From contig NC_077230.1 in the NCBI RefSeq assembly GCF_027887165.1, positions 30,393,351 through 30,457,350 of the forward strand: a DNA stretch of 64,000 nt, in the 5' to 3' direction. This stretch comes from Monodelphis domestica. Taxonomy: Eukaryota; Chordata; Mammalia; Didelphimorphia; Didelphidae. This document shows, piece after piece, positions 20,946-30,560 of this stretch. Made by a program: the position numbers and the translations under genes. Position 1 is the stretch's first letter; each line of letters begins with the position of its first letter. A model generated the notes under the pieces. It ran no database searches and had not been told where the DNA came from. It saw only the letters and a program-made list of their open reading frames with translations.

Positions 20946-21002
20946 AAGGTTCACATTTCCAGTTCTGACATTTTTCACTTGTGCATTTGACTAAGTCACT
21001 TC

Positions 21003-21152
21003 CCATTGGATCATAGGGCCAAAATTTAGAGTTGGAAGGGACCACAGAGGCCATTTGTCCAAACCATTCATTTCAGAGATGAGACCCAGAGAGGTGGTTA
21101 CTTCCAAGCCCATAATAATTAATAAGGTGGGATTTGAATTCAGGTTTTCTAA
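21003..21152 (+). repeat. MIR3/THER-type SINE
   Basis: 'ggatcatagggccaaaattt', 'agagttggaagggaccacag', 'ggccatttgtccaaaccatt' and 'gagatgagacccagagaggt', ending 'gggatttgaattcagg'. A well-preserved copy. Confidence 0.8.
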
Positions 21153-21235
21153 CTTTGGTTCCTATATCCTTCCTTGGCTTTGCATCACAGTTACTTCATG
21201 TGTGAAATGAGGGGACCAGAAGAGATGGTGGTTAT

Positions 21236-21545
21236 GAGGAAATGTATATCTATATTTATAGGTATATTATATATACACATATATACATGAATATATTGCA
21301 TGTACTTATTTAGATGACGCATATGCATACACATGTGCTTACCAGTGTGCATACATATCACATATACGTATGTACACATATATTACATATTATATTCATA
21401 TACAGTATATATCTGTACATGTGTTTATAATATGTGGATTTGTACATTTTGCTCTTATATGGATGTGTGCAATATATGCCTCTGCATTACACACATGTAC
21501 ATATTATATTAATATATACACATTTGATAGGATGTGCATATTATG
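21236..21545. repeat. AT-rich alternating purine/pyrimidine tract
   Basis: About 300 bp dominated by TA, CA and TG steps ('tatatatacacatatataca', 'catatacgtatgtacacata'). It is a degenerate microsatellite that could unwind or form Z-DNA. Frames through it (Met/Tyr/His/Ile-rich) are artefacts. Confidence 0.8.
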
Positions 21546-21689
21546 TATAAGATTTAATTCTAATTATCATAAAATTTATACTTTATGTCTGGGAAAGAAG
21601 TAAGTGAACATTTTGCATGATGAGTAGGAGGGGAAATAATGGGTATTTACATAGTGTCTAGTAGGCACTTTGCTAAGAAGCACTTTAAA

Positions 21690-21908
21690 AAATAATATTT
21701 TTATTTTTATTAAATTATTTATATTTACATTTTAATAAATTATTTATTTTAAATAATATTAATTTTCCCCTAAATTACATGTAAAAACACAATTTTAACA
21801 TTCATTCTTTTAAGCCAAAGCTAAATTCTCCCCTCTCTCCTCTTTCTCCTTTCCCCTTCCTGAGGCAGCAAGCAATCTGATATAGAATTTACCTGTGCAA
21901 TAATATAA
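21690..21908 (-). mobile_element. LINE-1 3' UTR fragment, minus strand
   Basis: On the plus strand: 'aaattacatgtaaaaacaca', 'attttaacattcattctttt', then pyrimidine-rich 'ctcctctttctcctttcccc' and 'ttcctgaggcagcaagcaat' followed by 'ctgatatag'. This matches the L1 3' UTR segment also seen at 47395-47600 and 53690-53860 ('cctcaagacagcaggtaatatg'). Confidence 0.65.
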
Positions 21909-21914
21909 AAGAGC

Positions 21915-22546
21915 GTGATAAGCACTTGTACAATATTATCTCATTAGATATGCAGAACAGTCCTTTGAGGTAGGCACTATCACTATCCCCATTTGAAGTG
22001 GGGCACTTCATGAAGCGAGTCTGGACACCCAGAAGTTCAATTAATGGAGCCAATATTCATTTATTAATTTATTGATTAATAATGCATACCTAACTGGCCA
22101 AGGCAACCTTCCTAGTGTAAGTTGCACCAGACTGAAATGACATGGCAGTGTTTATAGGGTGCAAGATACCAAGCAAACAATGAGATGTAATCGTCTAGAA
22201 GCTATATGGTCAGTGGCGTGGGCTACAGGGCATTCCTTGTATATATCTTATCCCAGCTGCCAGCACGAAGGGAATTATTTTCTCCTGGATTCTAACTATT
22301 CTGAGCTGGCTGACCTTCACAGGAATGCTCAGTTCTAAATTCCACTTTCCCAGGAAAAAACAGATTTTTCTGGCCAATGACTTAGTTTACCTCACTTTAA
22401 TTTTATAGTTCTAAACCAAGGCAAAAATAGGTTAAATGACTTACCCCAGGCCTGCAAGCTACAAGGCATCTGAGGTAGCTCATATTTGAACCCAGGGCTT
22501 CCTCCATCCCAGCTCTACACTCTATTTCCTTCCCAGCCTCTTAATT
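21915..22546 (+). repeat. MIR SINE, split by an LTR-like insertion
   Basis: Left part 'aatattatctcattagatat', 'ggtaggcactatcactatcc' and 'ccattt'. Right part (from about 22400) 'aggttaaatgacttacccca', 'ggcctgcaagctacaaggca', 'tttgaacccagggcttcctc' and 'cagctctacactctatttcc'. The middle of the MIR is displaced by the 396-bp insertion. Confidence 0.75.
21999..22394 (-). mobile_element. Probable solo LTR of an endogenous retrovirus-like element
   Basis: A 396-bp unit inside a MIR. On the minus strand it starts tg ('tgaggtaaactaagtcattg'), has a 'ccctataaacact' TATA-like site about two-thirds along, 'attaataaatgaa' as a possible poly(A) signal, and ends 'gaagtgcccca', giving the TG...CA ends of an LTR. 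Contains no coding sequence. Flanking duplications are not clear, so the class is uncertain. Alternative: another unclassified insertion. Confidence 0.45.
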
Positions 22547-22599
22547 AGAAGATCCAGTTTTTCATGAAAGAAGTATGGAATAACCTCGTTAACTAACCA

Positions 22600-23065
22600 T
22601 TACATTTAATAAGTTGGCTGTATATGTATGCATGCTGACTTCAACTTGCATTTTAATTTGGGACATTCAAGCGGACTTGCCACAATTATATTTCTATTTT
22701 TCTTTCTAGCCTTTCCCTGTGATGGCTTGGCTGGGTTTCCCCCGCTTTCCCCATTGCCATTTGACAGAAGGTTTTTTAAGTGGTAGTTCCTTGTCATTTT
22801 TGTCTGACAATTCAGAAAACGAGGGAAAGATTTCCAGTTTATTATACATTAGTGCTTTAGACGTTGTCAGTTTGTTTTGTCTAGCGAATGTGTTCATAAA
22901 GAATAGGAAAAGGACAGCTGTAGGTTCTGTCACTCCGGCTGCATTCTGGCGACACTTTGCTTTCTTGGCTTTTTTAGACTGTTTTTGTCCTGTAAAGGGA
23001 AAGCCCCAAGAGGGAGCTGAATAAATGGACTAAAGAGAAACTGATGATGTCTCTAAGCTTAGAGA
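22600..23065 (+). other. Low-copy CpG-retaining block, candidate conserved element or exon
   Basis: No repeat family recognised. It keeps about seven CpGs in 400 bp ('ttcaagcggacttgcc', 'cccccgctttcccc', 'gaaaacgagg', 'agacgttg', 'ctagcgaatg', 'ctccggctg', 'ggcgacac') where the neighbouring DNA has almost none. 'ttctatttttctttctag' at about 22692-22709 is a good splice-acceptor-like tract, followed by an open plus frame from the ATG at 22722 to a stop at 23022-23024. The predicted ~100 residues (start MAWLGFPRFPHCHLTEGF) match nothing I recognise, and no partner exon is visible. Confidence 0.3.
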
Positions 23066-23177
23066 TATTGCCAGAAACTCAATATTATTATGGTTTTGTA
23101 CATGTAGGAGTTCTAAATGGAAAACATCTTAAAATTCTTTAAATTACCAAGTAGATTAATTAGTCCATTTATTCACT

Positions 23178-23398
23178 AAGTGTAGTATAGTGGATTGAGA
23201 GCTGTGAGTCAGGCCCTATTCTGTGCAGAGTTAAAGTCTTACCTCTGGCATTATATTGCTTATATGAAGCTTTGGCCAGTCATTTCTCAGTGGGAGAAGG
23301 ATTATAAATTGCAGAACAATCATTAATCTGCATTAATAGAAGGAATTTTCTTACTAGGCAATTCCTTACACTGGTGAAATCATAATTTTGAACTAAAA
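23178..23398 (+). repeat. Marsupial SINE (ends '...ctggtgaaatca')
   Basis: 'gtgtagtatagtggattgag', 'tttggccagtcatttctcag', 'attataaattgcagaacaat', 'catt' plus 'aatctgcattaatagaagga', 'attccttacactggtgaaat'. This is the tRNA-derived marsupial SINE whose 3' part reads 'aattgcagaacaat...attccttacactgatgaaatcac'. Confidence 0.75.
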
Positions 23399-23409
23399 AG
23401 AAAAAAAAA

Positions 23410-23535
23410 ATCCTCGGCATTTCTTAAGGGCTGATTGCATGCCGTGAATTGCGTCAGGTGTTATATAGCTACAGAGACAAATAGGATGCTGTTCTTCATC
23501 ATAAAGGAACAATCTTGTCCAGCTGTATCTTCCGC
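23410..23535 (+). repeat. Family A head fragment
   Basis: 'catttcttaagggctgattg' plus 'catgccgtgaattgcgtcag', 'agctacagagacaaatagga' and 'catcataaaggaacaatctt' fit the first 120 bp of family A in degenerate form. Confidence 0.4.
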
Positions 23536-24470
23536 TGACTATTCAAGCTGATTACAGGGCTGCTGGGTCAATATAAAGTCTGCATATTTATGGAAACTTT
23601 TACCTGCCTTTCTCACATATTTGTTGATACCTTGGGGGAACCTGAGTGAAAGCAGGGAAGCTGAGCACCCAATCTGAGTTTTTAAATTAAAAACAAATCT
23701 CAGACTTGTCATATAAATCGAAGTCATGAAAACAAATTGGCTACTTCACAAGCCAACTGCAGCTCTTTGCTTGGGTAAGGAATCATGTTGATAGTCCTGG
23801 ATTTATGAAAAATCTAATAAGTTAAAACATCGAACACATTCAGAAGTCTCAAAGAAAGAGAAATCTCTGAATGAGAGATCTTAATTAAAGGAGTTTTTCT
23901 AAACAGGTGGTTTTTGTTTATTTGTCGTCTTCTTGCAAGTTTCATCATGTTTATTTAGGTCTAGCTGAAGGTCAAACCTGAACAGATACACACAAATACA
24001 AAGTTTTTTTAAGCGAAGTAAAAATTCACATTTTTTAAAGGGAGAAGCTGTTAGCACCAAGTAAAAGCACATTCGATTTTTGAGAAATAGTTACTTTTGT
24101 GTGCAGAAATCTCAAAGGGCAATAAGCCTTCCTAGATAGAGAAAAGGCTATCATCGATGTATTCAGCTCCTTTCCATGTAATTTGTTTTCCTTTCTTGCT
24201 GATACTGAATCATTAAAAGTCCAAAAGCAGCAAGAAAAGTAACAAAGAAATGAAGCAATGATTCTAGAAGGTAAATTTAGGAATGTATCTACAGATGAAG
24301 GATCCAGCAATCAATTGTAATAGTTGTTAAAAGAAACTGACTTCAGGTTTCAGGGTTGCAAAGAAAAGAACAAAATATAGTTTAGAGCAGTAACATTTGG
24401 GTCTTGGCATGAAGAATGTCGATCAAAAGTTCATCTTTTATTTATAATAAATCTCATGTTTAATCCTGTC
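23536..24470. other. Low-copy block, candidate conserved non-coding DNA
   Basis: No repeat recognised over more than 900 bp, unusual for this window. It has TAATTA-like and homeobox-type AT motifs ('tcttaattaaaggag') and E-box-like 'caggtgg', but these are common by chance. A minus-strand frame at 24035-24310 (91 codons) has no recognisable domain. Lies beside the CpG-retaining block at 22600-23065. Confidence 0.3.
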
Positions 24471-24943
24471 AAGATGAAAGCAATTGCAACCAATAATTAT
24501 ATCTATTAACTAAAGCTAAGGTAACAAATTTAGTGTACATTGTGTACTACTCACAGTAAATTTGATCATTTCTTCTAGGTTGTTTGCATTTTGTGGTAGA
24601 AATACCTTTCTTTTAGTTGTATGAATCCATAAAATTTCCCTTTTAAGACATGGCATGGGTTCTAAAAGTCTTCATTTTATCTAAAACATGGGAAGATTAA
24701 GAAAAAAAGCATATTACTTTAGTTCTATTTCTGTACATGACTAGTAAGAGCACAATGACTAAAATGCCTACTATGTGCCCAGCAGTACTTAGTTTATATA
24801 TATATGCATATATATATATCAGATACACATATAAACATATCTATATATGAGAAAAGCAAAATTGGTGATATTTTAAAATTTAGAGACAAAAAGATTTTTA
24901 AAAGTAAACACATGAAATTTATATTCTCATTCAGATCTAGAGA
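24471..24943. other. No gene; (TA)n-rich stretch
   Basis: AT-rich. 24795-24845 is a degenerate (TA)n/(CA)n run. Nothing else recognised. Confidence 0.5.
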
Positions 24944-24944
24944 A

Positions 24945-25155
24945 GTAACATAGGATTCTGGAAGACATGGGTTCAAGTTTTCACCATTGAGAAAAATTGA
25001 GTGTCTCATGTGTCTCATAGTGTCTCATGAGCTAGTGTCTTAAACTCTCAGTGCCTCAGGTATCTTTCTCTGTCAGTAAGTTATAGACCAACTAGTTATT
25101 GATAAAGGAAGTTTTGTTATGGGAAATACCTATACCAGTGAAATCAAGCATATAA
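24945..25155 (+). repeat. Marsupial SINE with an internal triplication
   Basis: 'ggaagacatgggttcaagtt', 'taaactctcagtgcctcagg', 'tctttctctgtcagtaagtt' and 'gaaatacctataccagtgaa' plus 'atc'. Same SINE type as 23178-23398. Within it 'gtgtctcat' occurs three times (25001, 25010 and about 25020), a local duplication. Confidence 0.7.
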
Positions 25156-25379
25156 TCAAGGAATTAAATGAATTAATGAATAGTTTCAGTAAAGCATCAG
25201 AGACTAAATGAATTGAGATTTAATTAATAAATTAACATAGCCATAGAATGTTCACTAAGGAATATGTTATGATCTGGATTGGAGTTTTCTGTTTTAAACT
25301 ACTATATTAGTTACAAGAAAACATCTGCAGGCAGAATAAGTGAACACTTATTAATGTTACATGAAGGAAAGTAGAGGGA

Positions 25380-25640
25380 ATATGCATTTATACAGTGCCT
25401 ATTACATGCTGGGAATAGTGTAAATAATATTTTATAGTTATCACATTGATTTAAGTTATACTAATATAGTCTAGAAATATGATCATATTTATATAATATG
25501 AAATATATTATTATATTTATTTATATTTTCCTATAAAAATTAGAAATATGCAACATAGTTCCTGTTATTGTCTACATTTTATAGTCAGGAAACTGAAATA
25601 AGCAGAGATTACTGCCTAGATGCAAGACTCTTCTATAAAC
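25380..25640 (+). repeat. MIR SINE, gapped
   Basis: 'tttatacagtgcctattaca' and 'tgctgggaatagtg' at the left, 'tgttattgtctacattttat' and 'agtcaggaaactgaaataag' at the right. The middle (25440-25545) is A/T-rich and unmatched, so it may hold another insertion or be decayed. Confidence 0.6.
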
Positions 25641-25799
25641 CTCTGCCCTCCCAAATGGCTATTTTGCCATGGCACAATAGGACCTTGAAACTGAAGTTAT
25701 ACCAGTAGTATGTAGTCAAGCCTATGCAGTAGTCCTTCCTCCATGAGGCTAAATACTGTTTTTTTTTTCCAATTGTTCTGAAATTTCAATCAAGAAAGT

Positions 25800-25990
25800 C
25801 ATTCCTTTGGGTAGGATTAGTAGAATTGTCTCCTAATGTTAAAACAAGCATGCTTAATTCAGATCCCACTTCGGACATCTAATGACCATTTGACTTTAGC
25901 CATGTCACTTAGCATCTCAGTGTGCCAAGAAGTTCTAAGGATTTGCAGCCTGGAGAATAGAGAATTCCTCATCAGGAACAGCTTAAATCT
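25800..25990 (+). repeat. Degenerate SINE-like fragment
   Basis: 'ttcagatcccacttcggaca', 'tttagccatgtcacttagca' and 'tctcagtgtgcc', with 'agagaattcctcatcaggaa', resemble the marsupial SINE type of 23178-23398, but only weakly. Confidence 0.45.
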
Positions 25991-26254
25991 CATTTAAATT
26001 TTAATTTTAATCTCATTGAATTTCATTTAATCACAGACCAGGTCAAAAACTTAATAAAATGTTAAAAAAAATCAATACCATAGCCGTCTGGAGAACTGAG
26101 TTCTGTACCTCTCTCTCTCCCAATTAATTAACTGTGTTACTTTTAGAAAGTTTCCACCGTGCACTCTACCTTCAGGATGAAGAGATTGGATTAGGTATCT
26201 TAAAAAATACTTCTCACCACACATAGACTTCTCATAGTCTATGCTTAGTTTAAA

Positions 26255-26410
26255 AATTGTTATTTTTTATTTTTAAAAATAATTTTATTGACATATTTTA
26301 ATTTTTAATTTCATAAAATTTTGCTATATGCTCCCCCTTCCACTCTCAAAGAAATATCCCTTATAATAAATATTTTAAATGAGAAAAAAACAACAAAACT
26401 GAGCAAAAAA
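26255..26410 (-). repeat. Unnamed interspersed repeat, minus strand
   Basis: 'ataattttattgacatattt', 'ttgctatatgctcccccttc', 'cactctcaaagaaatatccc' and 'ttataataaatattttaaat' fit a common marsupial 3'-end repeat ('ttttattgacattttttat...ctccctcccaaagaaccatcc'). I cannot name it reliably. Confidence 0.4.
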
Positions 26411-27329
26411 TGTTTGGGGGTCTAGGCAGCAGGGACAACTAATCATGGGTTTGTGATCCAACAATAATTTGGTTTATGGGTCTTTGAGAATAAGGGATTA
26501 AAAGATGCCAAATTTACTTATTTCCCATGTGAACTCTACAACCAGAACTTAATCAGTAGCATCTAGCTTTTATTCTAATTATCTCATAATCATACGATAT
26601 CATCAACAGAATATTGTAGATTAGGACATTTGCTTATTTAATCCTTATGCAATAAATATAATCTCTCTAATTTATATATTAAGTTACAAAATGACATCCA
26701 TAAATATCAACATGTGTGGAACAATCATTGGAATAAGTAAAATAAAAGCATTTTTGCACAAACAGAATGATGAATGTTAGAATTTCAGATTCCAAAGAAC
26801 CTTTGCTCCTCTTTTAATTAGTAAGATGACAAAGGTTTCAAGGACTCTGAATAATGGCATAAAGCAAGCTGAAGGTAAGAGAATCCTAGTCATAAAGTGT
26901 ACTTTGTGGGAAAGGCCTAGAAGTAGTAGTGCAATGATAAGATAACAGGAAGCCATTAATCAAATTTGCCTGATAGAAATGGAAAAGATGGACAGAAGAG
27001 CAGAAAAATAAAATGAAAGTACAGTAATAAGACCAATGAATTAGGTGTCATAAGTTCTCAAATACCTTTCATTAATAACTGGGAAATGTTAAGAAGAAAA
27101 TTAAATTATATTTTGTTTTCTCAATTTTAGATTCATTATTTTATTAATAATAATATTAATATTATGATTATATTTGATTATTTCACAAAGTATATAAAAT
27201 ACTATATTTCAAATAGCAATAATTAGAACAACAGGAGCCATAATAAAAAGACACACATTATTTTTTTTCTACCAAGAATTATTCATTAGCTTGTTAGCTG
27301 AATGAAAAGATAAAAGGTTAAATTTCAAA
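26411..27329. other. No gene or repeat recognised
   Basis: AT-rich, no recognisable features or frames. Confidence 0.4.
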
Positions 27330-27605
27330 ACCTGGGTCTACAAATATCCCCAAGGAGCCTGTGGGTAGGACAGGCACAAAATTGACTTGTGATGTTAAAT
27401 ATTACAGAGACTACTAAACCTCACCAGAAGATGATTTTACACTTTTTATTGACATAGAAAACCAAATCACATTTAACAACTATTTTCTATAGCATTATTA
27501 CTGGTTTTGCTAAATATTTCCCAAATACATTTTAATTTGGTTCAAGCTGTGATTGAGTGTTTTAGGCCACATGTTTGGCATATCTGGTGTATATCATCTG
27601 CATTA
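27330..27605 (+). mobile_element. hAT-type MITE relic (same family as 5809-6015)
   Basis: 'aatatccccaaggagcctgt', 'aaaaccaaatcacatttaac', 'gctaaatatttcccaaatac', 'attttaatttggttcaagct' and the end 'ggccacatgtttggcatatc' follow the same order as the family. The right terminal repeat is decayed ('gtttggcatatctgg') and the left end is not clear. Confidence 0.55.
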
Positions 27606-28395
27606 ACAAAATGTAGGAATTAAGATAACATGATATGATAGTATTATAAAGCTCAGAAGTAATGATAGCAAAAATCTTATGGCATTTCCTGCATTATAAA
27701 TGAGTTAGTCAATTAAGAAAAACCATTCTCATTTATATTTTATATTGATTTTTAGTAAGATAGAAAGAAATATTGTTTAGCATGATATTGTGCACACAAC
27801 ATACAGTGAAAAAATGTTGATTTTATTAATAATTCGTATAATTTTGACAGTAAAATTAAAATTGACTACTGATCCAAGAAACAATGACTCCAGGAAGGAG
27901 CAAAGTGATAAAAAAATTAATTACTGAATTTTAAAAGAAAGACTAGATTTTGTAACTAATTTAAAAGTTAATTTTGCCTGCATAATATTTCTTATGCATC
28001 CCTTTCTCCTCTCTAATAACCAATGTCTTAATTAAAGTTGCTTTTATCTCTTATTTGAATTATTATAATAATATACCCATTTGTCTTTCCTGTCTACAAA
28101 TTATCCTTTATAGATCAATAATATTTCTAATAGAAATGTCCCACAAAACCATCTTATTCAGAAACTGTCCATGACTCTAAATTGTCCCTCTTGCAACATA
28201 GTTATTTCTTACCCTAGCATTTATGACCCTCTATACAAAGAATATACCTTGCTTTCCTAGCCTAATTTCATAGGATACTCAAGATTCCAACTAAACCAGA
28301 TTTCTAAATAATCCTTAAACATGTCTTCTGCTTTTGAGCTTTCTCACAATTTATTTCCCACGACTAGAATACAATACTTATTGTCTCATGCTCTG
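27606..28395. other. No gene or repeat recognised
   Basis: AT-rich low-copy-looking sequence; nothing recognised. Confidence 0.4.
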
Positions 28396-28795
28396 ACTTC
28401 CAGAATCCTCTGAGTTTCAGAGTTGGAAGGAGCATCAAAGGCCATCTAAGAAAATCTATAAATCCCCCTTCTCCCTCTTCATCAAGACTTTTCTCAAAAA
28501 CCTATTTTGAAGTTCAACCCACTCAGTCTTAAAACAGTTTATTCTTTTTGTAGTATCTTTATTCATTAGGAAAGTTTGCCATAAATCTACTTCTCTTCAA
28601 TTTTAGCCCATTAATCATTCCTCTTTTTAATCACCACAGCAAAGCAGAGCAAGGCTAATCCTTCTTCCACACAACAGACTTTCAAAAACTCAAAAATAAA
28701 CATCATATTTCCCTTAAATCGTCTCCTCTATCATTTAAATATTCTCAGTTCCTATCAAAGAGCAGTCTGATTACACCTCTTTGTAAAAATATCCC
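28396..28795 (-). mobile_element. L3/CR1 LINE 3' fragment, minus strand
   Basis: Plus-strand landmarks in CR1/L3 order (reverse orientation): 'gagtttcagagttggaagga', 'gaagttcaacccactcagtc', 'ttaggaaagtttgccataaa', 'tctacttctcttcaatttta' plus 'gcccatt', 'gcaaagcagagcaaggctaa', 'tccttcttccacacaacaga' and 'ctttcaaaaactcaaaaat'. Ancient and decayed; no open frame. Confidence 0.7.
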
Positions 28796-28924
28796 TAATT
28801 TTGGCCATCTTTTCATATTTCCCTCCTTGTTTATTGACTTTTTGACCAAACCTTTGTAGCCTTATTGACTAGCAAAATGCATTGCACATCATTTGCATTT
28901 TTTAAAGTTCATTGTCATTGTTGT

Positions 28925-29015
28925 TATTGTAAAGGTAGAATCATTGAACCTTAGACATGAATAGGATCATCAAAGTCATACAATCAACCTTCCTCGTTTT
29001 ACAGAAAAGGAGGAT
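28925..29015 (+). repeat. MIR3/THER-type fragment
   Basis: 'tagaatcattgaaccttaga' and 'atcaaagtcatacaatcaac' plus 'cttcctcgttttacagaaaa' match the MIR3/THER body. Confidence 0.5.
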
Positions 29016-29704
29016 CTTAGAAATGTTTTCTTCTTACATATGTGACATTTTTATAGAATCATCACTCAAATCTCTAGAATCTCAACCTAATTTTATTAAA
29101 AATGGATTAAAATTCAATACATTGAAAATTACCTCATTGTCAACTAGAATAAATTGTTACCCAGTAACCAACTGAAGCCTGATCACAAAATTAGTGCACT
29201 TTGTATAGCCTGATCCTTCTACTTTAAATTTAATTGTTTGTTTATCTAACTGGTTATTTTTATTCCCACTGGGCAGGATATTAAAATATTATTTGTTTAC
29301 CATTGTCATTATTGAATTTTAGCCATTTGAGTTTATTTCATTGTAATGATGTAAGGGCTAGGGTAATTTCTCTGTTGAATCAATCAATCCAGTATCAACT
29401 AGGTTTTAATAGGGTCTATACATTTCTGCTGGAGAAAAAATGGCATTTCAACTAAATATTACAAGAAATGTGTTGAGATTGAGTGAGTGAAGAAACTCAG
29501 TTTCAAGACTCTATAAGGACGCAGGGGGGTAAAAAAAAAAAGCTTCATCATGCCTAGGGAGAATTTGATAAACTTCACATGAAAGGGAAAAAAGGACTCC
29601 CAGTCATTTCTAAGAATTTCAAATCTCTCCTTCCCACATGTATGCTTTAAACTTAAGTGAACTTTCCCCCTAAATTCCATATGTTTTGGTGACAATCTAA
29701 TATG
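29016..29704. other. No gene or repeat recognised
   Basis: AT-rich. A minus-strand frame of 78 codons (29459-29695) has no recognisable content. Confidence 0.4.
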
Positions 29705-30560
29705 TACCTTGTTTTCTTTTTTATATATTTTTTAATGTTTCAGTTCCAAATTCTCACCCTCCCTAAGACCCTTCCCCCATTCATTGAGAAGGCAAGACAT
29801 ATGGTATCCATTATATGTGAAGTCATGTAAAACATATTTCCACATTAGCCATGTTATGAAAAAAAAAGTTAAAAAATAAAAGAAATATAACTCAATTTTC
29901 ATTCAGAGTTTACCATTTCTTGCTCTGGAGGTGGATGGCTTTTTTTATCATGAGTCCTTTGGATTTGTGTACATTGTTGTACTGATCAGAGTAGCTGTCT
30001 TTCAAAACTTGTCATTGTTACAATATTGCAGTTAATGTATATAATGTTCTCCAAGTCCTGTTCCCTTCACTTTGCATCAGCTCATATAAGTCTTTCCTGT
30101 TTTCTCTGAAGCAAATCACTTTATCATTTCTTACAGCATAATTGTATTCCATCACAGTCATAGGACACAACTTGTTCAACCGTTCTTCAATTAATGAACA
30201 TCTCCTCAATTTCCAGTTCTCTGCCACCACCAAGAGAACAGCTATAACTATTTTTGTACATGAGTCCTTTTCTTTTTTTCTTGATCTCTCTGGAATATAG
30301 ACCTACCAGTGATATCGCGAGGTCAAAGGGTATCCAAAGTTTTATAACTTTGGAGTTATAAATTCGGAGTTCCAAATTATTCTCCAAAATGGTTGGGCTA
30401 GTCCACAGCTCTACCAACAGTATATTAGCATTTCAATTTTTCCATGCTCCCTCCCACATTTGTTATTTTTCTTTATTGTAGTGTTAATCTTATGGGTATG
30501 AGGTGGTACCCCAGAAATGTTTTAATTTGCATTTCTCTAATTGTCACATACCTTATGTTT
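29705..30560 (-). mobile_element. LINE-1 3' fragment (ORF2 end and 3' UTR), minus strand
   Basis: On the minus strand, ORF2 C-terminal relics (frames at 30018-30233 and 30187-30417: 'RLNKLCPMTVMEYNYAVRND', 'IPFDLAISLVGLYSREIKKK') precede a 3' UTR ending near the T-rich stretch at 29712-29736. Plus-strand landmarks are 'ctggaggtggatggcttttt', 'catgagtcctttggatttgt', 'tgcatcagctcatataagtc' and 'ttcttcaattaatgaacatc'. Older than the copies at 11552 and 62060. Confidence 0.8.

Noticed and set aside
21191..21603. Frames rich in Met, Tyr, His and Ile
   Set aside because: Translations of the AT/CA alternating tract.
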